Assembly: GCA_041393395.1 (NCBI GenBank) | Contig: JAWKKG010000003.1 | Span: forward strand, 310,001 to 374,000 | Direction: 5' to 3' | DNA length: 64,000 bases | DNA from: JAGQIB01 sp041393395 | GTDB lineage: Bacteria; ARS69 | Shown here: in pieces, positions 8,659 to 17,583 of the stretch | How the letters are laid out: every line of letters begins with the position of its first letter | How positions within the stretch are numbered: the stretch's first letter is position 1 | Notes under the pieces: generated by a model | Databases searched by the model: none | The model's input: only the letters and a program-made list of their open reading frames with translations | Told to the model about the DNA's origin: nothing | Made by a program: the position numbers and the translations under genes

Positions 8659-9791
8659 TTGCGACCTCGCGGCCGCTTGGGCACGGGCCAGGGGATCGGT
8701 TCCACAAAGGTCCGTTCGAACAATGGACGGCGCGTGGGATTGTCGATGAGCCGGCGACGTGGGACCACCTGGTAGAGAACGAAGTGGACCTCGAGCAGGC
8801 CATTCCTCTCGGCCAGCAACCGGATGAGTGCGGGGTCCGCCGGCGCAAGGACGAGGTAGGTGTTGTCCAGGATCCTGGGACCGCCGAGAGTTCGTCGGTC
8901 TCCACCGAACTTCTGCCGAAGGGCGAACTCGGGCGTTCGCTGGCTTGTCCGGTCCAACCACTCGCCCTGAGAAGGGAACAGGATCGGCTCGCCGTCCATC
9001 AGAACACGGTACGTCGTGTCGATCAGGAACTCATGGCCGGGAAGGAGATCGAACGACATCGAGTCGAACTCGGTCCAGTGCCAGGAGAGCTCGGAACGGA
9101 ACGGCTCGTCATCGATGCACTCGAGATCCGACGGAATCGCGAGGCGTCGCGTCTGAGCTTCGCTCGGACGAACGTGAAGCACGAACGAGCTACTCCGCAC
9201 GTCACCGGACCAGGTGGAGTTCGGCGGAATGTCGATCGTTCGGCAATCGTCGCCGCGGACCTGGCGTCGATCGGTGCCCGGATTGCGGTAGCCCACGTAG
9301 GCCCGGTAGTCCCCGGCGGGTATCGGCCGGCCGCTCGGGAGGAGGGTGGAGAACGGGGAGGCGACGCGGAACTCGGGTTCCTCGCGGAGAGGAAGCCATC
9401 GTTCACCGGCCGGTGCTCCTCCGAACTCCGACACGTCGATCAGGATGAATCCGTCCTGCCCCGCATCGATTCGTTCGAGCACGAGTCGCTTCTGGTGCAG
9501 GGGCGCGCTCCAGAACAGCCCCTGGCATCCCGCGCGAAGGTCCGAGCGCTCTGCGTGGAACTGGATCTCGCAGTCGAAACGTCCGCCCGAGTCGACGCTA
9601 TCGGAAGCCGCCACGACGCGAAGGGAGAGGCCGTCCGTGGACGGACCCCAGTCGGTCGCGACCGGCGCGGCGATCGTGGGGTTTGTCGGCGAGCCCAGGG
9701 CGAATCCGACCAGGAGGAGCCACTCGGCACCGGCCCGATGCGCACGCTTCACTCCGGCCGCATCGCGAGAACGCGAAGGAGTCACGGTCAC
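8655..9791 (-). CDS. Exported hypothetical protein (first of a paralogous pair)
   Basis: A 378-residue protein from a GTG start preceded by GGAGGTGAGATCCC. After a basic N-terminus, a hydrophobic stretch (EWLLLVGFALG) acts as signal peptide. Shared features with the downstream paralogue are WGPSTDGLSLRVVAASDS, PAGDYRAYVGYRNPGT and PPNSTWSGDVRSSSFVLHVRP, so the two arose by duplication and then diverged. No catalytic motif is visible and the function is unknown. The pair forms a two-gene minus-strand unit divergent from the acetyltransferase at 9954. Confidence 0.7.
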   Translation of the reverse strand: MTVTPSRSRDAAGVKRAHRAGAEWLLLVGFALGSPTNPTIAAPVATDWGPSTDGLSLRVVAASDSVDSGGRFDCEIQFHAERSDLRAGCQGLFWSAPLHQKRLVLERIDAGQDGFILIDVSEFGGAPAGERWLPLREEPEFRVASPFSTLLPSGRPIPAGDYRAYVGYRNPGTDRRQVRGDDCRTIDIPPNSTWSGDVRSSSFVLHVRPSEAQTRRLAIPSDLECIDDEPFRSELSWHWTEFDSMSFDLLPGHEFLIDTTYRVLMDGEPILFPSQGEWLDRTSQRTPEFALRQKFGGDRRTLGGPRILDNTYLVLAPADPALIRLLAERNGLLEVHFVLYQVVPRRRLIDNPTRRPLFERTFVEPIPWPVPKRPRGRK

Positions 9792-9953
9792 GGGATCTCA
9801 CCTCCCCGGCGGAAGCTCCGGAAGGTGGGGAGCACCGCCAATATGCAATCGGAGAGGGCGAGTGCCTAGGCGCCGATGTCCGACCTGTGTCGGTCCGGCG
9901 GCCGCCGCTCGGTCCGATCCGCGCGGTATGATGTCGCAACCGGAGGAATGGAC

Positions 9954-10490
9954 ATGGCCTGCCGCCCCGCGACTCTCGAAGACGGCCCGGCGATCGCTCG
10001 TATCGGCGTCGCGGCCTGGAAGATCGGTTACGCGGACATCCTGTCGCCGGAGTACCTGGCAACCTGGCGCGAGGACGATCTCCTCGCTCGCTGGACGCGT
10101 GGCTTTCTCGCGGATCCGTCCGTCCTCGTGGCGGAATCCGACGGGCGGGTCGTGGGATTCAGTCGCCACGGTCCCCCGCGCGACGACGACGTCGGCGCCG
10201 GCACCGGGGAGATCATCTCCCTGAACGTGGATCCCGCTCACTGGCGCGGCGGCCACGGCGCCGCTCTCCTCACGGCGGGCGTCGATCGCTTGCGGGAGCG
10301 CGGATACACCCGCGCGGTCCTCTGGGTTCTGCGCGACAACGTCCGCGGCAGACGCTTCTACGAATCACAGGGTTGGCGACCGGATGGGACGGAAAGGCGC
10401 TGTGCGCTCGTGCCGGATGCAATCGCACTCGAAGTACGCTACGAGCGAGCGCTGCAAGTTGGACGACCGGGCGATCGTCTATTCGTGTGA
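9954..10490 (+). CDS. GNAT family N-acetyltransferase
   Basis: A 178-residue GNAT protein: N-terminal CRPATLEDGPAIARI, central VLVAESDGRVVGF strand, ISLNVDPAHWRGGHGAALL acetyl-CoA binding motif A, and RRFYESQGWRPDGTERR motif B. It transfers an acetyl group to an unidentified amine. I prefer the second of two close ATGs (9954), because GGAGGA lies 7 bases upstream of it but only 1 base from the first. It is a single-gene unit. Confidence 0.88.
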   Translation: MACRPATLEDGPAIARIGVAAWKIGYADILSPEYLATWREDDLLARWTRGFLADPSVLVAESDGRVVGFSRHGPPRDDDVGAGTGEIISLNVDPAHWRGGHGAALLTAGVDRLRERGYTRAVLWVLRDNVRGRRFYESQGWRPDGTERRCALVPDAIALEVRYERALQVGRPGDRLFV

Positions 10491-10711
10491 AGACGGACTC
10501 GAACGTGTGCATGCCTCGGGCTCGCGCCGCGCAGAGTAATGGTCGCAGGTGTTCGAGAACGAACGGTTGTCGCACATGCGCGGCCGGTAGCGGGATCCAT
10601 GTCGGGAAGCGCTCGCTGCTTTTGCGTCGACGTCCTCACACGGAATCGCTAGAGTAGAAATGTTGGCCCCCGGGAGCTCCTCACCGTCGACAGACGCTTC
10701 GAGGAGCCCAC

Positions 10712-12388
10712 ATGATGTTCGGTACCCGGGCCGCCCTGGCGGCCCTTCTTCTCTCGGTATTCACCTTCCCCTCCCTCGCCAGAGCCCAGACCCTCGGTCT
10801 GCTCCGCAACGAGCCCGGCGCGTACCCCGGCTACACCCTGTTCGAGACGCTCGTGTATCCCACGACCTACCTGATCGACATGAACGGGGAGGTCGTGCAC
10901 ACGTGGGACCACGGGACCGTCATCGGCAGTTCCCTGTACCTGCAAGACAACGGCGATCTCATCCGTCCCGCGTCCGCGGGGATTCTCTACGCGTCGATCG
11001 GGGTCGGTTCCGGCCTCATCGAACGCACGGACTGGGACGGCAACGTGCTCTGGGAGTTCGTCTACTCGGACAGCACGAGGATCACGCACCACGACATCGC
11101 CGTGCTGCCGAACGGCAACATACTCGCGATCGCGCGCGAGCTTCGCTCGCTTGCCGAGTGTCTGCAGGCCGGTCGCAATCCCGCCACGATCCAGCAGGCC
11201 CGTCTCTGGCCGGAGACCCTGATCGAGATCGAGCCCACCGGCAGCTCGGGCGGCAACATCGTGTGGAAGTGGGACGTGTGGGACCACCTGATCCAGGACT
11301 TCGATCCGAACAAGGACAACTACGGAGTCGTGGCCGATCACCCGGAGCTCGTGGACATCAACTACCGCCAGGACAATCTCGCGAACTGGTTGCACATGAA
11401 CTCCGTGACCTACGACGAAGCTCTCGACCAGATCGTGGTGAGCTCGCGAACGCTCAACGAGTTCTGGATCATCGACCACAGCACGACCACCGAGGAGGCC
11501 GCGGGACACACGGGCGGCCTCCGGGGTCGCGGTGGGGACCTGCTGTATCGCTGGGGAAACCCCGAGGCATACGACGCGGGCACTCTCGCGGATCGCCGGC
11601 TCTTCAAGCAGCACCATCCGCACTGGATTCCGTCCGGCCTCACGGGAGCGGGCCGGATGATGGTCTTCAACAACGGCAACGATCGGCCCGGCGGGCCGTA
11701 CTCCACCGTGGACGAGATCGTGACCACGGTCGACGCGAACGGGGATTATCCGATGCCGGCGTCGGGCACGCCGCACGGCCCGGCCGCTGCCGCGTACTCG
11801 TACGTCGGGGACCCGCCGGACAGCTTCTACTCCTCGTTCATCTCGAGCGCGCAGCGGCTCCCGAACGACGACACGCTGATCTGCGAGGGCGGCCCCGGCC
11901 GGCTGTTCGAGATCGATGCGTCCGAGAACATCCTGTGGGAGTACGTCGTGCCCGTGAACATGGACGGACCGATGATGCAGGGCGAGATCCCGATGAACAA
12001 CGAGACCCGGACCTTCCGGGCGAGGCGTCTCGATCCGAGCTTCCCGGGGTTCGCAGGTCGGGACCTCACGCCCATGGGTCCGATCGAGCTGGCGGGCACC
12101 GGAGTGCCGATCCTCGCGGCCGCGGGTGGCCCCGTACTGTCGCCGGCGTTCCCGAATCCGTTCCGGGCGGAGACGTTCTTCGACTTCACGGTGGAGCGGC
12201 CGGGCACGGCGCGGCTCGACATCTTCGACATTGCGGGCCGGCGGGTTCTCACACTCGTGGATGGGCCGGTGGAATCCGGTCGCCACCGCGCGACGTGGCA
12301 ACCGAGCGGCGTGGCGCCGGGCGTGTACACGGTTCGGTTGCTGGCCGGCGACCGGGCGACGACGAGGAAGGTCACGCTCGTCCGCTGA
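10712..12388 (+). CDS. Exported arylsulfotransferase (ASST)-like protein with FlgD-like C-terminal domain
   Basis: A 558-residue protein with signal peptide (cut near ARAQ) and an ASST-type beta-propeller. Recognisable parts are NGEVVHTWDHG, DWDGNVLWEFVY, the THHDIAVLPNGNILAIAR motif, NWLHMNSVTYDE and FKQHHPHWIPSG, which carry the conserved histidines of the family. ASSTs move sulfate between phenolic compounds, but many distant homologues are uncharacterised. The last ~85 residues form a FlgD-like domain (SPAFPNPFRAETF, FDIAGRRVLTLV, GVYTVRLL, ending RKVTLVR), the sorting-type ending of the C25 protease. It is a monocistronic exported protein. Confidence 0.8.
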   Translation: MMFGTRAALAALLLSVFTFPSLARAQTLGLLRNEPGAYPGYTLFETLVYPTTYLIDMNGEVVHTWDHGTVIGSSLYLQDNGDLIRPASAGILYASIGVGSGLIERTDWDGNVLWEFVYSDSTRITHHDIAVLPNGNILAIARELRSLAECLQAGRNPATIQQARLWPETLIEIEPTGSSGGNIVWKWDVWDHLIQDFDPNKDNYGVVADHPELVDINYRQDNLANWLHMNSVTYDEALDQIVVSSRTLNEFWIIDHSTTTEEAAGHTGGLRGRGGDLLYRWGNPEAYDAGTLADRRLFKQHHPHWIPSGLTGAGRMMVFNNGNDRPGGPYSTVDEIVTTVDANGDYPMPASGTPHGPAAAAYSYVGDPPDSFYSSFISSAQRLPNDDTLICEGGPGRLFEIDASENILWEYVVPVNMDGPMMQGEIPMNNETRTFRARRLDPSFPGFAGRDLTPMGPIELAGTGVPILAAAGGPVLSPAFPNPFRAETFFDFTVERPGTARLDIFDIAGRRVLTLVDGPVESGRHRATWQPSGVAPGVYTVRLLAGDRATTRKVTLVR

Positions 12389-12556
12389 GGAGTCGATGCT
12401 CCCGGCGGTGTCCGTGCTCGAGAGGCGGGCACCGCCGGCGCGCGGTGGCACCCGGCGCGCGTCCCCCTTGCGCCGAGGCAATCGAGTGCGCTACTGTCGG
12501 GATCTCGCGGCCGGCACCCCGCCCGCCGCCGGCACCACCACCGGAGGGAACACGCC

Positions 12557-12613
12557 ATGGCAACCGCCGCCGTTCATCGGTTCGGGCCACGCTCTCTCCG
12601 GTACGCGCGCTAG
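12557..12613 (+). CDS. Possible 18-residue leader peptide upstream of rsgA
   Basis: A short frame (ATG to TAG, 18 codons, peptide MATAAVHRFGPRSLRYAR) with a strong GGAGGGA ribosome site 8 bases ahead. It is followed 24 bases after the stop by a long terminator-like hairpin and then rsgA. The arrangement (RBS, tiny arginine-rich ORF, hairpin, gene) is what a translational attenuator looks like. It could equally be chance in GC-rich DNA. No homologue is known to me. Confidence 0.35.
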   Translation: MATAAVHRFGPRSLRYAR

Positions 12614-12637
12614 CGCCGGCGCCACTCGCGCCTCGCG

Positions 12638-12675
12638 AATCAGCCGCTCCGAGAGGGGCGGCTGATTTCGTTTCC
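12638..12675 (+). terminator. Strong hairpin upstream of rsgA (terminator or attenuator)
   Basis: A 13-14 bp stem starting AATCAGCCGCTCC, with GAGA tetraloop, closing at 12667 and followed by TCGTTTCC. It contains only one G-T pair. It is the best intrinsic-terminator-like element in this part of the window. It ends whatever transcript covers the upstream gap and lies 93 bases before the rsgA start, so it may attenuate rsgA. Confidence 0.6.
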
Positions 12676-12767
12676 CCACCGAGATCCGCCGCAATGTGGT
12701 CGACGCCGGGGTTCCGCCGGACGCACGACGTGTCCGGCGCCCACTCCTCCTCGAGGTGACGGATTCG

Positions 12768-13832
12768 ATGCTGCACACGTACGGATGGAACGACGAGCGA
12801 GCGCGCGAGTTCGCGGCGGGCGACCACGCGGACCTCGCCCCGGCCCGCGTGAGTCGTGAGGATCGCGGGCGATACCAGCTCCTCACGGCGGCCGGCGAGC
12901 GCACGGGTGAGGTGTCGGGACGCCTGCGTCACGAAGCACGCTCGCGACTGGACTTCCCGGCGGTCGGCGACTGGGTCGCCGTGCGCGCGGAAACGGATGG
13001 GCCGTGCATCGTGGAACGCGTGCTGTCTCGCAAGAGCGTGTTCCTGCGCGAGGCCGCCGGAGAGGCCACGGAGGAGCAGGTCGTGGCCGCGAACGTGGAC
13101 ACGGTGTTCCTGGTCTCCGGCCTGGACGACGACTTCAACCCGCGCCGCGTGGAACGCTACGTGACCGCGACGTACGAGAGCGGAGCGACGCCCGTGATCG
13201 TGCTGAACAAGGCGGACCTCGCCGCGGATCCGGAGGCGTTCGTCGCCGAGATCGAGACGGCGGCGCCCGGGATCGACGTCGTGATCGTGAGCGCGCGGGA
13301 GGGGACCGGGGTGGATGTGCTGGCGCGCTGGCTCGCGCCGGGTCGCACCGTGGCGCTGCTCGGATCCTCCGGAGTCGGCAAGTCCACGCTCGCGAACGCG
13401 TTGCTCGGCGAGGAACGTCAGGCCACGGGGGGCGTGCGCGAGAGCGACTCGAAGGGCCGCCATACGACCACGTCGCGCGAGCTGCTTCCGCTCCCCGGCG
13501 GCGCGGTGCTGCTCGACACGCCCGGCATGCGTTCGCTCAAGCTGTGGGCCGACGAGGACACGCTCGCGTCCGTGTTTCCGGACATCGAGGAGTTCGCGGC
13601 GCGGTGCCGGTTCCGGGACTGCGGCCACGAGACCGAGCCCGGCTGCGCCGTCCTCGCGGCCGATGCCGACGGTCGGCTCGCGGCGGGGCGACTCGAGAGC
13701 TGGCGCAAGCTGCAGCGGGAGCTGCGCTGGCTCGCCCGCAAGCAGGACGTGCGACTGCAGCGGGAGGAGCAGGGCCGCTGGAAGTCCGTGACGAAGGAGT
13801 ACCGCAAGAAGAAGAAGGACCGGGAGTGGTGA
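12768..13832 (+). CDS. rsgA: Ribosome small subunit maturation GTPase RsgA
   Basis: A 354-residue circularly permuted GTPase that helps late 30S assembly. Domains are an N-terminal OB-fold (about 25-90), then the G motifs in permuted order: NKAD (G4), GSSGVGKS (G1), DTPGMR (G3). A C-terminal zinc knuckle follows (CRFRDC-GHETEPGC). The ATG at 12768 has GAGGTG 9 bases upstream; longer in-frame starts give a non-conserved N-terminus. The C-terminal KKKKDREW tail is basic. The gene stands alone behind a hairpin and a possible leader ORF. Confidence 0.93.
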   Translation: MLHTYGWNDERAREFAAGDHADLAPARVSREDRGRYQLLTAAGERTGEVSGRLRHEARSRLDFPAVGDWVAVRAETDGPCIVERVLSRKSVFLREAAGEATEEQVVAANVDTVFLVSGLDDDFNPRRVERYVTATYESGATPVIVLNKADLAADPEAFVAEIETAAPGIDVVIVSAREGTGVDVLARWLAPGRTVALLGSSGVGKSTLANALLGEERQATGGVRESDSKGRHTTTSRELLPLPGGAVLLDTPGMRSLKLWADEDTLASVFPDIEEFAARCRFRDCGHETEPGCAVLAADADGRLAAGRLESWRKLQRELRWLARKQDVRLQREEQGRWKSVTKEYRKKKKDREW

Positions 13833-14004
13833 CCAAGGCCCGAGGGGGCTGCGGGGGCTGGACGTACCCCCCCGATCCTCCGGCCTCTCGGGACCGCGAA
13901 CTGTTCCGTCGATGTCCGGTCCGGGCGACGTCTCGCGCCATACAAGTCAGAGCGTCCGGGCACCGCCGCCCCCCGGTCGCGCGTCCCGGACCCGAGAGGA
14001 CCCC

Positions 14005-16455
14005 ATGAACCGCCTGTCGCTTCCCCGCCGCCCCCGCGGCGTCGCCGCCCTCGCGTGGCCACGAACCCATATCCCGCTCGCCCTCGCTGCTCTGTCGGCC
14101 GCCCTGGCCTCGGCCCCCGCGTCCGCCCAGGAGGTCCGTCAGGACCTCTGGGTGGTCCGGGGCGGCAACGTGAACGCCGTCGCCGTCTCCGGGAACACGC
14201 TGTACTTCGGCGGCACGTTCTCGTCGGTGGAGCCGTACACGGGCGGCGCGGCGCCGCTCGATCCCGTGTCCGGCCAGGTCGTGGGGACTCCCCCGGTGGT
14301 GGAGGGCGAGGTGTTCACCGTGGCGTCGGACGGGGCCGGCGGCTGGTTCCTCGGCGGCAACTTCACGGCCGTCGCCGGGGAGGCGCGGACCGGACTCGCG
14401 CACGTGCTCGCCGACGGCTCCCTGTCGGCGTGGGCGCCCGCCGTCACCGGCGGCGACGTCTACGTGATGCAGCGGGTCGGGAGTACGATCTACCTCGGCG
14501 GATCGTTCAGCTTCGTCGGCGGGCAGTTCCGTCCGAATGCCGGCGCTATCGACGCAACGAGCGGGGCCGTGAACGCCTGGAATCCGAGCGCGTCGAGCTA
14601 CGTGACGGCGCTCGCGGTCAGCGGGAGCACGGTGTACCTGGGTGGCGGCTTCACCACGATGGGAGGTCAGCCGCGCGCACGCCTCGCCTCCGTGGACGCG
14701 ACGTCCGGCGCCGTGACGACGTGGAATCCCGGCGCGGACAACCAGGTGTCGGAGTTCGCGGTCAGCGGCACCACGCTCTACGCGGGCGGACGCTTCCTGA
14801 ACGTCGGCGGGGCGGCGCGGAACCGTCTCGCGGCGTTCGATCTCGGCACCGGCAACCTCGCGGCGTGGAATCCGGATGCGAACGGCGAGATCGGCGATCT
14901 GCTGGTCGACGGAGCGCTCGTGTACGCCTGCGGAGCATTCAGCACGCTCGGCGGCGCGCCGCACGGTCGCCTCGCCGCGATCGATGCCGTGACCGGTGTG
15001 GCCACGACGTGGGACCCGAACGCGAACTTCAACGTCGACGCGATCGCGAAGCTCGGCAACGACGTGTACGCGGGCGGCGCGTTCGACACCATCGGCGGCG
15101 GGACGATCCGCGTGCTCGCGAAGGTGGACGCCACGACCGCGCTCGTGGATCCGACCTGGAACCCGGACCCCGGCCTCGCCGTGTTCTCGCTCGCGACGGA
15201 CGGCAACGTGATCTACGCGGGCGGCGACTTCTTCACGATCGGCGGCGTGAAGCGGAACCGTCTCGCCGCGATCGATCTCGTCACGGGCCGCGCCACGGAC
15301 TGGGATCCCGGTGCGTCGAGCACCGTGTACTCGATGGTGGTCGAGGGGAACGACGTGTACGTCGGCGGACTCTTCACCACGATCGGCGGCGCCGCGCGGA
15401 ACCGCATCGCCGCGATCGACGCGACGACCGGTGCCGCGACGGCCTGGGATCCGAACTCGAACAGCGCGGTGCGGGCGCTCCTCTGGAACGACGGCACGCT
15501 GTACGCCGCCGGTGCGTTCACGTCGATCGGCGGGCAGACGCGCAACCGCCTCGCGGCACTCGATCCCGTGACGGGTACGGCGCTCGCGTGGAATCCTTCG
15601 GCGAACAACCAGGTGTACGGCCTCGCGGCCGCCGGTGGAATGATCTACGCGGGCGGCAACTTCACCACGGTCGGCGGCGTGGCGCACCAGCGGCTCGCGG
15701 AGATCGACGCGGCCACCGGGGTGGCGAGCGCGTGGGCGCCGAGTGCGAACTTCAACGTCAACACGGTCGCGGTCGCGAACGGCAAGGTGTACGCGGGCGG
15801 TCTGTTCTCGACCATCAACGGCGTCGCCCGCGCAAACCTCGCGGCGATCGAGATCGCCACCGGCGACGTGACGTCCTGGGATCCTTCGCCCGACTGGAAC
15901 ATCGCTTCCCTGCGCACGCTCGGCGGCTTCGTGTACGTCGGCGGCGGGTATCAGAACATCGCGGGGGTGGCGCAAGAGGGAGTCGCCCGGTTCGACCCCG
16001 CCACGGATCTGCTCGACGACTGGCGGCCGGACGCGAACTGGGACGTCAACGACATCGCGCTGCAGGGCAACACGATCTTCATCGGGGGCCTGTTCAACGA
16101 TGTGGGCGGTGCGTTCCGGGACCACCTGGCGGCCATCACGATTCCGGGGGGCGCCACGTCGGTGGATCCGATCGTCGCCGCGGGGGGAAGCGGACTGCGA
16201 CTCGGTGCACCGTGGCCTTCGCCCGCACGGAATCGTTCGACCGTGTCACTCGAACTGCCGCGATCCGGACAGGTGACCCTCGATCTGTTCGACGTCTCCG
16301 GTCGGCGGGTCGCTTCGATCCTGCGCGAGACACCCCTCGCGGCCGGTCGCCACGAGATCGAGATCCCGCTGGAAAATGTGACGACCGGCGTGTACTTCGT
16401 GCGCGCGAGCGCGGGCGCAGAATCGGTGTCGCGGAAGGTTGTGCGGGTACCGTAG
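14005..16455 (+). CDS. Exported repeat beta-propeller protein with FlgD-like C-terminal domain
   Basis: An 816-residue surface or secreted protein. The signal peptide ends near ASAQ. At least twelve repeats of about 47 residues follow, with consensus V-x-ALAVSGSTVY-x-GG-x-FTT-x-GG-x(2)-R-x-LAA-x-D-x(2)-TG-x(4)-W-x-P. This is a beta-propeller-like repeat seen in many FCB secreted proteins. The last ~80 residues are a FlgD-like domain (WPSPARNRSTVSLEL, FDVSGRRVASIL, GVYFVRAS, ending SRKVVRVP). Start ATG 14005 has GAGAGGA upstream. The paralogue at 38103-40556 has the same architecture and nearly the same length. Function is unknown; binding or adhesion is plausible. Confidence 0.82.
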   Translation: MNRLSLPRRPRGVAALAWPRTHIPLALAALSAALASAPASAQEVRQDLWVVRGGNVNAVAVSGNTLYFGGTFSSVEPYTGGAAPLDPVSGQVVGTPPVVEGEVFTVASDGAGGWFLGGNFTAVAGEARTGLAHVLADGSLSAWAPAVTGGDVYVMQRVGSTIYLGGSFSFVGGQFRPNAGAIDATSGAVNAWNPSASSYVTALAVSGSTVYLGGGFTTMGGQPRARLASVDATSGAVTTWNPGADNQVSEFAVSGTTLYAGGRFLNVGGAARNRLAAFDLGTGNLAAWNPDANGEIGDLLVDGALVYACGAFSTLGGAPHGRLAAIDAVTGVATTWDPNANFNVDAIAKLGNDVYAGGAFDTIGGGTIRVLAKVDATTALVDPTWNPDPGLAVFSLATDGNVIYAGGDFFTIGGVKRNRLAAIDLVTGRATDWDPGASSTVYSMVVEGNDVYVGGLFTTIGGAARNRIAAIDATTGAATAWDPNSNSAVRALLWNDGTLYAAGAFTSIGGQTRNRLAALDPVTGTALAWNPSANNQVYGLAAAGGMIYAGGNFTTVGGVAHQRLAEIDAATGVASAWAPSANFNVNTVAVANGKVYAGGLFSTINGVARANLAAIEIATGDVTSWDPSPDWNIASLRTLGGFVYVGGGYQNIAGVAQEGVARFDPATDLLDDWRPDANWDVNDIALQGNTIFIGGLFNDVGGAFRDHLAAITIPGGATSVDPIVAAGGSGLRLGAPWPSPARNRSTVSLELPRSGQVTLDLFDVSGRRVASILRETPLAAGRHEIEIPLENVTTGVYFVRASAGAESVSRKVVRVP

Positions 16456-16553
16456 GCGGCTCCATAGCTTATGGGGTGAAGGGTCTGGGGGGTGCGTGCT
16501 ATTCTCCGATCTCCGGCGGAGAGCCCCCCGACCGCCCGACCACCGGAGGGATC

Positions 16554-17576
16554 ATGAACTCTCGTGCCACTCTTGCCGCACTGGGATCGCTCCTGGTCGC
16601 GTGCACGTCCGCTTCTGCCACCACCTATACCCTACGGGCCGACGGCACCGGGGACTTCGCGACTCTCGCAGCGGCGTTCGCCGCAGTCGTGGATGGGGAT
16701 GAGGTCGTCCTCGAGCCGGGCACCTACGCGGAGAACTCGCTGCTCCTCACCGCCGGCATCACGCTGCGCAGCTCGAACGGGGATGCCGCCACGACCGTGA
16801 TCGACGGAGAGGGCCTGAGCTACATCCTGCACACGCAGGATGCGGCGGGGCTGGTGATCGAGAACGTCGGCTTCCGGCGCGGCTACTACAACTGGGGTTC
16901 GGGCATCAGCATCGACTACTGCACTGCGCAGGTCTCCGGATGTCTGTTCTTCGAAGGAGACTGCCCGCCGGTCGGGCCCGGTCTCGAGAGCCGGGGCTCC
17001 GCGGCGTACGTGTGGGAGTCGACCGTGACTTTCTCCGGGTGCACGTTCCGCGACAACGGACAAGGGGAGACGGTATTCGCGGACGGCGGCAGCACGACGT
17101 TCGACCACTGCCTGTTCGTGGGAAACGCGACCGGCGGCCTGGTGTCGTACTCCTGGCCGAATCCCACGTTCGTCACGAACTGCACGCTCGTGGATAACGC
17201 ACGCTTCGGCCTCCAGGATCGATCCGGGGCGGGAATCATCGTGGAGAACACGATCGTCACCGGCACCACCAACGGACCGGCTCTCGACATCTCCTGCAAC
17301 AGCGTCCCCGCGTCGACGTTTTCCTGTTGCGACGTCTACGACAACGAGTGGGGCGACTGGGAAGACTGCCTGAGCTACTACCTCGGTCGGGACGGCAACG
17401 TCTCCGTATCGCCGCTGTTCTGTGATGCGTCCACGGGCGACTACACGCTGTCGAGCGGATCTCCGTGCACGGACGCGGCGAGCGGCTGCGGCACCATCGG
17501 GGCGTTCGGCGTCGGCTGCGGAACGGTCTCCGTGGAGAGCCGGAGCTGGAGCTCGCTGAAGTCCGACTGGCGCTGA
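16554..17576 (+). CDS. Exported right-handed beta-helix protein with WGxxK-type tail (copy 1)
   Basis: A 340-residue protein: signal peptide (cut near ASA-TTY), then TYTLRADGTGDFATLAAAF, the standard entry of pectate-lyase-like beta-helix proteins, followed by VDGDEVVLEPGTYAEN and irregular helix rungs rich in Cys pairs. No lyase or esterase active site is evident, so binding or structural use is possible. It ends in VESRSWSSLKSDWR, the short tail motif, instead of a FlgD-like domain. GGAGGG precedes the ATG. A paralogue begins 7 bases after the stop. Confidence 0.78.
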   Translation: MNSRATLAALGSLLVACTSASATTYTLRADGTGDFATLAAAFAAVVDGDEVVLEPGTYAENSLLLTAGITLRSSNGDAATTVIDGEGLSYILHTQDAAGLVIENVGFRRGYYNWGSGISIDYCTAQVSGCLFFEGDCPPVGPGLESRGSAAYVWESTVTFSGCTFRDNGQGETVFADGGSTTFDHCLFVGNATGGLVSYSWPNPTFVTNCTLVDNARFGLQDRSGAGIIVENTIVTGTTNGPALDISCNSVPASTFSCCDVYDNEWGDWEDCLSYYLGRDGNVSVSPLFCDASTGDYTLSSGSPCTDAASGCGTIGAFGVGCGTVSVESRSWSSLKSDWR

Positions 17577-17583
17577 GCGACCG

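Noticed and set aside
7591..9791. Paralogous exported pair as a toxin-immunity system
   Set aside because: Both are exported and similar to each other, with no toxin domain or immunity-type partner.
14100..16200. Regular short repeats that could suggest a CRISPR or DNA repeat array
   Set aside because: They are imperfect, in-frame ~47-codon protein repeats of a beta-propeller; there are no constant repeats with unique spacers.
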